In this document: positions 57,517-64,000 of the stretch, one piece after another
How positions within the stretch are numbered: the first letter of the stretch is position 1
How the letters are laid out: each line of letters starts with the position of its first letter
Source of the DNA: Pseudomonas putida
GTDB lineage: Bacteria > Pseudomonadota > Gammaproteobacteria > Pseudomonadales > Pseudomonadaceae
DNA length: 64,000 nucleotides
Direction: 5' to 3'
Assembly: GCF_016406145.1 (NCBI RefSeq)
Contig: NZ_CP066306.1
Coordinates: forward strand, 62,001-126,000
Notes under the pieces: model-generated
The model's database searches: none
What the model was told of the DNA's origin: nothing
The model's input: only the letters and a program-made list of their open reading frames with translations
Program-made: the position numbers and the translations under genes

Positions 57517-59511
57517 ATGAACAATCCCCTGCTGCCAGGCAGCAACTCCCCTATTGATTTCCCTTCGATAACGCTGGAAAACATGGCCGCTGCTTTCGAC
57601 CATGTGCTTTCGGCGCATGAGCAAGGTATCGCGCGCATCATCGAACGACAGCAGGCGCAGCCGACCTGGGACGACCTGGTGCTCGCCGTGGATGAACTTG
57701 ACGCGCAGTTGTCGGGCACGCTGTTTGCCGTGATTCCCTTCGTGGGCCGGGACCAGGACTGGGCCGAATCCATTCTGGGGTTCTACGGCAGAACAGTTGC
57801 GCGCTCGGAGCAGAAATTTACCGACAGCAAGCTGCACGCTTTGTATGAACGGTTGGCGCGCAGTGCCATCGGCGTCAACCTGGCCGCGATGAAGCGCGCT
57901 ACCTTGCGCAGGCATCTAGACAGGTTTGCAACCAGCGGCGCAGCGCTGGACGACGACGACAAAGCCCGCCTCGCCGGGCTGCAAGCGCAGATAGGCACGT
58001 TGCGGGAGGCCTTTGTACGCAATATCGACCGGCCGGGGTTGCTGATCGAGGACGAGCGCGAACTGATTGGTCTTTCGCAGCGGTTGCGAGATGAGCTGGC
58101 CGTGCGCGCCAGCGAGGCTGGCTTGCAAGGTTGGCTGGTTGCCTGCGAAAGCGCCCCAACCGAGGCCGTGCTTCGGCAAGCGAAGCATCGCCCCCTGCGC
58201 GAAAGGCTCTACCGTGCTTTCCACACCCGTGGCGTCAATACTGGCCTGCAGGAGGACAACGGTACGCGCTTGCAGCGTTTGGCTGAACTGCTGGATGAAA
58301 AAGCGCGTCTGCTCGGCTTTGCCAGCCACCTCGAACTGAGCCTGAATTGCAAAAGTGCCGGCTCTGTCAGCGCTGTTCGGGGTTTTCTACAAACTCTCGC
58401 AGCCAGCGTGCAACCGGCCATGCAACGATGGCGTGAGAGCTTAGGGCAGAAGGCTCTCGTGACGGGGCTCACGCGCGTGCAGCCTTGGGATGTCATTCAT
58501 CTGCAGGCATTGTCGGAGCATGCGCAACCGAGTGAGGTGTTTCGCGAGCACTTCCCCTTGAGTGCTGTGGTTACTGCACTGACCCGGCTGGCGCAGCAGC
58601 TGTTTAAGCTTGAGCTGCGGCCTGCCCGAATGCCTGTATGGGATGGCAGCGTGCAGACCTTCGAGGTCTGGCAGGACCACGCGCATATCGGCCTCTTCTA
58701 TCTGGACGCCGTGCAACACGCCGGTAAGCAGGCCGACGCCGTGTTCACCACGTATGTGCGCAACCGGCGCGTCGATGCCGAGGGTATCTACCATGCAGCG
58801 GTGGTGGTGGTGAACGTTGATATCCCGGCAGCCCTCGGTGCCAGTGAGCCGCTTTTGGACCATCTGGCACTGCGCAAGCTTTATCACGAGTTTGGCCATG
58901 CCTTGCATCACCTGCTGGTCCGCACCAGCAACAATGTCATGTCTAATGTTTCGGAATTGGGCACCGATGGCATGGAACTGTTCGGCAAGTTAATGGAGCG
59001 CTGGGTTTGGGATGCAGGGTATTTGGCAAGCATCGCCGTGCCGGACCAATCTGGCGGCAGGCTGAGCAAGGCTGGCGCTGCAGAGTACCTGAACCAGTTC
59101 AAGCAGGAGGGGGTCGAGGAAATTGGGCGCGACCTGAGCCTGGCGTTGTTCGACATGGACCTGCACGGCACGCCGTATGACGGCAGAACGCTTGAGCAGC
59201 GGCTTGACGATGCCCGTGAGCGATGCGGCTATTGGCCATTGGCAGATTTCGAGCACCCCGCGCATGCTTTTGACCATCTGGTCAGCGGATACGATGCGGG
59301 CTATTACGCTTATCTGTGGGCCGATGTGCACGCGTTTGACCTCTTTACCCGTTTTGAAACGAACGGTTTGCTTGACCGCGCAACGGGCCACGCGCTCCAG
59401 CAGGCATTGTTCGAGCCTGGCGCCTCGCGGCCACTGCGCGAGGGCCTTGAAGCGTTTCTTGGGCGCGCCCCAAGCCATGCCCCCTACCTGAGTTGGCACG
59501 GGCTGGCCTGA
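57517..59511 (+). CDS. Second M3-family oligopeptidase, divergent from PrlC
   Basis: A 664-aa paralogue of PrlC. It opens NNPLLPGSNSPIDFPSITLE and carries the zinc motif KLYHEFGHALHHLLVRTSNN near 455, then GTDGMELFGKLMERWVWDAG for the third ligand, and ends SYDAGYYAYLWADVHAFDLF-like. Overall clearly less conserved than PrlC and with a less GC-biased codon choice. AGGCGATGCAAC precedes the ATG. It lies 98 bp after yheV and is followed by a small hairpin (GGCAAG/CTTGCC, 59523-59539). Probably a soluble peptidase of different specificity. Confidence 0.9.
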   Translation: MNNPLLPGSNSPIDFPSITLENMAAAFDHVLSAHEQGIARIIERQQAQPTWDDLVLAVDELDAQLSGTLFAVIPFVGRDQDWAESILGFYGRTVARSEQKFTDSKLHALYERLARSAIGVNLAAMKRATLRRHLDRFATSGAALDDDDKARLAGLQAQIGTLREAFVRNIDRPGLLIEDERELIGLSQRLRDELAVRASEAGLQGWLVACESAPTEAVLRQAKHRPLRERLYRAFHTRGVNTGLQEDNGTRLQRLAELLDEKARLLGFASHLELSLNCKSAGSVSAVRGFLQTLAASVQPAMQRWRESLGQKALVTGLTRVQPWDVIHLQALSEHAQPSEVFREHFPLSAVVTALTRLAQQLFKLELRPARMPVWDGSVQTFEVWQDHAHIGLFYLDAVQHAGKQADAVFTTYVRNRRVDAEGIYHAAVVVVNVDIPAALGASEPLLDHLALRKLYHEFGHALHHLLVRTSNNVMSNVSELGTDGMELFGKLMERWVWDAGYLASIAVPDQSGGRLSKAGAAEYLNQFKQEGVEEIGRDLSLALFDMDLHGTPYDGRTLEQRLDDARERCGYWPLADFEHPAHAFDHLVSGYDAGYYAYLWADVHAFDLFTRFETNGLLDRATGHALQQALFEPGASRPLREGLEAFLGRAPSHAPYLSWHGLA

Positions 59512-59540
59512 CCAGAGGTACTGGCAAGATAAGCCTTGCC

Positions 59541-59568
59541 CCTATACTGTTCATATGTACAGTATAGG
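59541..59568 (+). promoter_or_regulatory. LexA box upstream of the radical SAM gene
   Basis: CCTATACTGT-TCATATGT-ACAGTATAGG: the LexA core CTGT-N8-ACAG (59547-59562) lies within a 28-bp dyad, 15 bp before the ATG at 59577, where LexA would block transcription. Strong SOS signature. Confidence 0.88.
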
Positions 59569-59576
59569 GTTTGGCG

Positions 59577-60635
59577 ATGAATTCTCCAGCACCACAGAAA
59601 GGCCGTGGAACGGCGCATAATCCACACAACCGCTTCGCCCCGAGCCATTCGGTGGCCGAGGATGACGGCTGGTACGTTGAGGTTCCCCTGACCCAAGGCA
59701 CCGAGGTGCGAGTTGAAACGGCCAAGACGATCATCAGCCGCAACACCTCACCCGACCTGCCCTTCGATCGCTCCATCAATCCCTACCGAGGCTGCGAGCA
59801 TGGCTGCATCTACTGCTATGCCCGGCCCTCGCACGCCTATTGGGACTTGTCCCCAGGGTTGGATTTCGAAACCAAACTGATCGCCAAGACCAACGCCGCC
59901 GAGGTGCTTGCCGAGCAACTGAGCAAGCCTGGCTATGTGTGCGCCCCCATCAACCTGGGGGCCAACACAGACCCCTACCAGCCGATCGAACGTGAGCACC
60001 TATTGACCCGGCGCTTGCTGGAAGTGCTGTTGCGTTTTCGCCACCCGGTGACCATCGTCACCAAAGGTTCGCTGGTATTGCGTGACCTGGATTTGCTGGC
60101 CGAAATGGCCAGCCAGCGGTTGGTGCGGGTGATGATCAGCCTGACCACGCTGGACGACGACCTCAAGCGGGTGCTCGAGCCGCGTGCGGCCTCGCCCAAG
60201 GCCAGGCTGCGGGCAATCCGGGTGCTGCGCGAGGCGGGTGTGCCGGTGGGCGTGTTGTGTTCGCCGATGATTCCCATGATCAACGACAGCGAACTGGAGC
60301 ACCTTTTGGAAGCCGCCAAGGAGGCTGGCGCGCAGAACGCAGCCTACATGATGTTGCGCCTGCCGATGGAAGTGGCACCGCTGTTCGAGCAGTGGCTGCA
60401 GGACCACTACCCCCAGCGCGCCAGCCATGTGTTGAGCCTGATTCGCCAGAGCCGGGGTGGCGAGCTGTATGACAGCCGCTTCGGTGCGCGCATGCGCGGT
60501 GAGGGCATTTTCGCAGAGCTGCTGGCGCAACGCTTTGCCAAGGCCATGCGCAAGCTGGGTTTGGAGGGGCGGGAGGCGCAAATGCTGGATTGCTCGGCAT
60601 TCTGTCCACCCGGTGGGCAGATGGCATTGTTTTGA
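59577..60635 (+). CDS. PA0069-family radical SAM protein
   Basis: A 352-aa radical SAM enzyme of the spore-photoproduct-lyase-like group. The cluster motif CEHGCIYCYARPSHAYWDL (CxxxCxxC) is at about 77-95, then ANTDPYQPIEREHLLTRRLL and VLCSPMIPMINDSELEHLL. No kinase or glycosyl domain. Start is ATG 59577 (MNSPAPQKGRG); an in-frame TTG two codons earlier is unlikely. The LexA box implies SOS induction, in line with the PA0069 orthologue being in the P. aeruginosa LexA regulon. DNA repair is suspected but unproven. Confidence 0.88.
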   Translation: MNSPAPQKGRGTAHNPHNRFAPSHSVAEDDGWYVEVPLTQGTEVRVETAKTIISRNTSPDLPFDRSINPYRGCEHGCIYCYARPSHAYWDLSPGLDFETKLIAKTNAAEVLAEQLSKPGYVCAPINLGANTDPYQPIEREHLLTRRLLEVLLRFRHPVTIVTKGSLVLRDLDLLAEMASQRLVRVMISLTTLDDDLKRVLEPRAASPKARLRAIRVLREAGVPVGVLCSPMIPMINDSELEHLLEAAKEAGAQNAAYMMLRLPMEVAPLFEQWLQDHYPQRASHVLSLIRQSRGGELYDSRFGARMRGEGIFAELLAQRFAKAMRKLGLEGREAQMLDCSAFCPPGGQMALF

Positions 60636-60906
60636 CCCTCAATGCAACTAATCCAAGCACGTAATCTTATTCGGGGCTCTTGGCTTTTGATGTGTTTTTG
60701 CTATTATTCAGTTCCCGCCTTTTATATCTGGAACACCCGTTCTAGAGCCTCCGAATTAAGTTTCAGTTAAGTTTTCCCCGCTAGCGTAGGAAACCAGTCC
60801 ACGAAGACTGTGATCTATGGCCTGTGCGTGTCATCTAATTCCTCGCATAGCCAGAATCTTTCACCGGTAAAATGGATTTACCAACTCACCGTCAAGAGGA
60901 TGAATC
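60636..60906. promoter_or_regulatory. Intergenic region before the carbonic anhydrase gene
   Basis: No gene. AT-rich. It contains a direct repeat TTAAG-TTTCAG-TTAAG (60756-60760 and 60767-60771, 11-bp period), the arrangement bound by OmpR-family regulators of the PmrA type, and a GAGG ribosome site just before 60907. Confidence 0.5.
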
Positions 60907-61626
60907 ATGCCCGTCAAGGACCCATCCAAGGTCGTTCCGCAGGCCCCCGCGGAGAGCGCCGATGCCGCCCTCAAGCACATCGTCGACGGCTTCCTGCGTT
61001 TCCACCATGACGTCTTCCCCGAGCAGCAAGAGCTGTTCAAGAAGCTCGCCACCGCGCAAACGCCGCGCGCTATGTTCATCACCTGTGCCGACTCGCGCAT
61101 TGTCCCCGAGCTGATCACCCAAAGCTCGCCAGGCGACCTGTTCGTGACCCGTAACGTCGGTAACGTAGTGCCGCCTTATGGCCAGATGAACGGCGGCGTT
61201 TCCAGCGCCATCGAGTACGCCGTGTCGGCGCTGGGCGTACACCACATCATCATCTGTGGCCACTCCGACTGCGGCGCGATGCGTGCGGTACTCAACCCGC
61301 AATCGCTGGCCAAGATGCCGACCGTTTCCGCCTGGCTGCGTCATGCCGAAGTGGCACGCACCGTGGTCGAGAACAACTGCTCCTGCGGCAGCGAGCATGA
61401 AACCATGCAGGTGCTGACCCGGGAAAACGTCATTGCCCAGTTGCACCACCTGCGCACCCACCCGTCGGTGGCGTCGCGCCTTGCGGCTGGCGAGCTTTAC
61501 ATCCATGGTTGGGTCTATGACATCGAGACCAGCCGGATCGAAGCCTACGATGCCGCCAGCGACAGCTTCATGCCCCTGGCCGCCGGTGAGCCGGTGCCCT
61601 GCGCGACTCCGAGAGGCCGCTACTAA
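60907..61626 (+). CDS. Beta-class carbonic anhydrase
   Basis: A 239-aa beta-CA interconverting CO2 and bicarbonate. Zinc ligands and catalytic dyad: Cys, Asp, Arg in MFITCADSRIVPELI and His, Cys in IICGHSDCGAMRAVL. GNVVPPYGQMNGGVSSAIEY is the substrate pocket strand. GAGG upstream of ATG. Followed 192 bp later by a SulP transporter, the usual CA-bicarbonate transporter pairing. Confidence 0.94.
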   Translation: MPVKDPSKVVPQAPAESADAALKHIVDGFLRFHHDVFPEQQELFKKLATAQTPRAMFITCADSRIVPELITQSSPGDLFVTRNVGNVVPPYGQMNGGVSSAIEYAVSALGVHHIIICGHSDCGAMRAVLNPQSLAKMPTVSAWLRHAEVARTVVENNCSCGSEHETMQVLTRENVIAQLHHLRTHPSVASRLAAGELYIHGWVYDIETSRIEAYDAASDSFMPLAAGEPVPCATPRGRY

Positions 61627-61774
61627 GCGACCCATCCACCGCTAGAACCTTGATAGCCGGCTGCACCCCGCAGGGGTGTGGCGCGGCCTTCGGCTGCCTT
61701 GAATTCCCTGACTGCCTTGCCGGCATGCTCGCTGGCGGCCCGCGCCTGCGCGCTTGTCAGGGGCCAAACGTGCC

Positions 61775-61796
61775 CATGGCCAGAGGAATGGCCATG
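61775..61796 (+). other. Inverted repeat before the SulP ribosome site
   Basis: CATGGCCA-GAGGAA-TGGCCATG, an 8-bp perfect stem whose loop contains GAGGAA, just upstream of AAAGGAG (61806). Could modulate translation of the transporter or serve as an operator. Confidence 0.45.
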
Positions 61797-61818
61797 TGAC
61801 AGAGAAAGGAGAAACACG

Positions 61819-63345
61819 GTGAACATTACACAGTTGAAAGCGGCCTTGCCGCGAGAATTGCTGGCGTCGGTTGTGGTTTTTTTGGTGGCCCTGCCCTTGT
61901 GCATGGGCATTGCGATCGCTTCGGGCATGCCACCTGCCAAAGGCCTGATAACCGGCATCATCGGCGGTATCGTGGTGGGCTTTCTGGCCGGTTCGCCACT
62001 GCAGGTCAGTGGCCCTGCTGCGGGCTTGGCCGTGCTGGTGTACGAACTGGTGCGCCAACACGGCGTGGCGATGCTCGGGCCGATCCTGCTGCTGGCGGGT
62101 TTGTTGCAATTGCTGGCCGGGCGCTTGCGCTTGGGCTGCTGGTTCCGCGTCACCGCCCCGGCGGTGGTGTACGGCATGCTGGCAGGTATCGGTGTGCTGA
62201 TCGTGCTGTCACAAGTGCATGTGATGTTCGACACGGCGCCGCAGCCTTCGGGCTTGCAAAACCTTATCGGGTTCCCCGCTACAGTGGCTAGCGCCCTGCC
62301 CTTTGAGAGTGCCGGCAGCGGCTGGCAGGCCGGCCTGCTCGGTTTGGGGACCATCGCTGTGATGTGGGGTTGGGAACGCTTGCGGCCTCAGCGTTTGCGG
62401 TTTGTACCTGGGGCCTTGCTCGGTGTTGCGGGGATGACGCTGCTCAGCATGTGGCTGGCACTGCCCGTCAATCGTGTGCAGGTGCCGGCGGACTTGTCTG
62501 AGGCCATCGACTGGCTGCGCCCCGAAGATTTGCTGCAAATGGCTGACCCGACCTTGCTGGTGGCCGCCTTCGCACTGGCTTTCATTGCCAGTGCCGAAAC
62601 CCTGTTGTCTGCCGCTGCGGTGGACCGCATGCACAGCGGTCAGCGCTCGGACTTCGACCGTGAACTCTCCGCGCAAGGGATCGGCAACATGCTGTGCGGT
62701 GTACTGGGCGCGCTGCCAATGACCGGAGTGATCGTACGCAGTTCGGCCAATGTGCAGGCAGGCGCGCAAACCCGTGCATCGGCGATTCTCCATGGCTTGT
62801 GGCTGTTGGCTTTCGTGGTGGTCTTGAGCAGTGTGCTGCAGCAGATCCCGGTGGCAAGCCTGGCGGGTGTGCTGGTTTACACCGGTATCAAGCTGGTGGA
62901 CTTCAAGGCCTTTCGCGGGCTTGGCCGCTACGGTCGCATGCCTATGTTCACCTATGCAGCTACCGCGCTGGCGATCATCTTCACTGACCTGCTGACCGGT
63001 GTGCTGCTGGGCTTTGCCCTGACGCTGCTAAAGCTGGCACTCAAAGCAGCCCGCCTGAAGATCAACCTGCTCAGCCTGGACCGGCCGGGGCATATGGAGC
63101 TGCGGCTCACGGGCGCCGCCACCTTCCTCAAGGTGCCGGCACTGACCCAGGTGCTGGAAACGGTACCCCCTGGCACACAGCTGCACGTACCGCTGGCCAA
63201 CCTGAGTTACATCGACCACTCGGTGCTGGAGTTACTGGAGGACTGGGGGCGTACTCAGCGCAGCGGTGGTTCACGCCTGATCATCGAGCCCCGTGGACTC
63301 AAGCGGCGTATCGAGGGGGGCTTGCGCACTGCGGCAGAGTGTTGA
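61819..63345 (+). CDS. SulP-family transporter, probable bicarbonate carrier
   Basis: A 508-aa carrier. Start is GTG 61819 (MNITQLKAALPRELLASVVV) with AAAGGAG upstream. Eleven to twelve helices with VALPLCMGIAIASGMPPAKG and SGPAAGLAVLVYELVRQHG, FIASAETLLSAAAVDRMHSG, and a C-terminal STAS domain (about 420-508, LHVPLANLSYIDHSVLELLE). Pairing with the carbonic anhydrase gene suggests bicarbonate transport, as with BicA-like proteins; sulfate is the other option. Confidence 0.88.
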   Translation: MNITQLKAALPRELLASVVVFLVALPLCMGIAIASGMPPAKGLITGIIGGIVVGFLAGSPLQVSGPAAGLAVLVYELVRQHGVAMLGPILLLAGLLQLLAGRLRLGCWFRVTAPAVVYGMLAGIGVLIVLSQVHVMFDTAPQPSGLQNLIGFPATVASALPFESAGSGWQAGLLGLGTIAVMWGWERLRPQRLRFVPGALLGVAGMTLLSMWLALPVNRVQVPADLSEAIDWLRPEDLLQMADPTLLVAAFALAFIASAETLLSAAAVDRMHSGQRSDFDRELSAQGIGNMLCGVLGALPMTGVIVRSSANVQAGAQTRASAILHGLWLLAFVVVLSSVLQQIPVASLAGVLVYTGIKLVDFKAFRGLGRYGRMPMFTYAATALAIIFTDLLTGVLLGFALTLLKLALKAARLKINLLSLDRPGHMELRLTGAATFLKVPALTQVLETVPPGTQLHVPLANLSYIDHSVLELLEDWGRTQRSGGSRLIIEPRGLKRRIEGGLRTAAEC

Positions 63346-63347
63346 GG

Positions 63348-64000
63348 TCAGTCTTCCTCGACGACACGGATGGAGGGCGAACCGGGCCATGTACCATACA
63401 GGTTGATGGTCCGGCTGCCGCCAACCCACTGGCTGAGCGGTGTGGCCCAATGCCTTTTGAGTGTTTGATTGTCGCCCAGGTTGACGAATTCGGCGCTGAA
63501 GTCGAGATTTCTGGCACCGAGCGCAATGGTGAAGTTATGCGACAGGCCGCCGGGAATGGTAATCGGGCCAATCGTGGTGCGGCGTTCACCTGGCAGATCA
63601 TATGCAACCGATACCTTGGTGATGTAGGTGGTGGCAGAGGTGGCCTTGCTGTCTACATGCAGTTGCAAGCTGCCAACTTTGCGCACCCAGATCGGAATGA
63701 TCATCCTGTCGGGGCCAAAAGAGGCAAAGCTGTAGGCTACAGGCAGCGGGATGGTCGCAACCTGGCCATCTTGCGCAGGTAGCGTATGCGATTCCACTGA
63801 AGCGGTATCGCGGGTGGAAATGAACGTTGCCCCGCCTTTGCCTGAAATACCGTTTTCGCCCAGCAAGGTGTTCAGGCCGCTGGCCGAACCCGAAAGGGAG
63901 AATTTGGCATTCTTGCTCTTGGCCCCGGCATTCACGCCGCTATTGGCCAGAATGACGCTCGTTACCACGCCAAAACCCTCTGCAATCCTGCCATCGCTGG
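63348..64000 (-). CDS. Uncharacterised beta-rich protein, 5' end outside the window
   Basis: The frame stays open to the window edge (codons for SDGRIAEGFGVVTSVILANS precede any start), so the gene is N-terminally incomplete here. At least 217 residues: Gly/Ser-rich beginning (NAKFSLSGSASGLNTLLGEN), then beta-strand-rich SSDGQVATIPLPVAYSF-like (AQDGQVATIPLPVAYSF), MIIPIWVRKVGSLQLHVDSK, ITIPGGLSHNFTIALGARNL, and the end GSPSIRVVEED. No signal or membrane segment visible. No family recognised. Convergent with the SulP gene with only two bases between stops. Confidence 0.6.
   Translation of the reverse strand, partial: SDGRIAEGFGVVTSVILANSGVNAGAKSKNAKFSLSGSASGLNTLLGENGISGKGGATFISTRDTASVESHTLPAQDGQVATIPLPVAYSFASFGPDRMIIPIWVRKVGSLQLHVDSKATSATTYITKVSVAYDLPGERRTTIGPITIPGGLSHNFTIALGARNLDFSAEFVNLGDNQTLKRHWATPLSQWVGGSRTINLYGTWPGSPSIRVVEED

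Overview
The window reads as chromosomal DNA of a Pseudomonas of the P. putida group. Evidence: GC-rich codon use, seven copies or partial copies of a Pseudomonas-type REP element (core GCCGGCTTGCCGGC), and a gene order (czcCBA, fisR-like/pdo/sqr, glyQS, trkA-rsmB-fmt/def, dprA-tsaC, hemF-aroE, choX-betC, trpBA/trpI, prlC-yheV, carbonic anhydrase-SulP) that I recall from the origin-proximal part of P. putida chromosomes. No rRNA, tRNA, CRISPR array, intact insertion sequence or prophage was seen.

Layout. 0-9.6 kb is a metal-resistance block: the start of a CadA-like P-type ATPase, a small periplasmic DUF2790 protein, the czcCBA efflux operon, an OprD-type porin and a response regulator without an adjacent kinase. 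Four copies of one near-identical motif (GAAA-TTACAA-CGT core) lie upstream of these genes and look like operators of that regulator. 9.7-13.4 kb is an accessory stretch with unfamiliar genes: a 107-aa orphan, a four-helix membrane protein, a two-gene cassette encoding an acidic 149-aa protein and a 488-aa protein with a PD-(D/E)xK-like core, then about 640 bp of decayed sequence. 13.4-18.6 kb holds an RcnB-like protein and a sulfide/persulfide oxidation cluster (FisR-like sigma-54 activator with three conserved cysteines, persulfide dioxygenase, sulfide:quinone oxidoreductase, TauE/SafE exporter). 18.6-23 kb holds a LysR regulator, a GMC oxidoreductase and an MFS transporter.

23-39.3 kb is core housekeeping: acyltransferases, GmhB, GlyQS, Tag, LpxL-like, TrkA, RsmB, Fmt, Def, DprA, TsaC, Qor, HemF and AroE, interrupted at 35.6-36.3 kb by a REP pair and a DUF3077 gene with a strongly structured leader. 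39.3-44.5 kb has a SulP transporter and a choline-O-sulfate cluster (choX, betC, LysR). 44.6-54.4 kb has trpBA/trpI, dodecin, OsmC, a luciferase-like monooxygenase and many small envelope proteins, including two pairs of paralogues. 54.4-64 kb has a gamma-carbonic anhydrase-like protein, prlC-yheV, a second divergent M3 peptidase, a radical SAM gene behind a LexA box, and a beta-carbonic anhydrase followed by a SulP transporter.

Most notable for follow-up: the structured leader of the DUF3077 gene with two mutually crossing long helices (35.78-35.95 kb); the unknown two-gene cassette at 10.9-12.8 kb; the shared operator motif of the metal block; and 13 perfect DnaA-box 9-mers concentrated in 23-44 kb.
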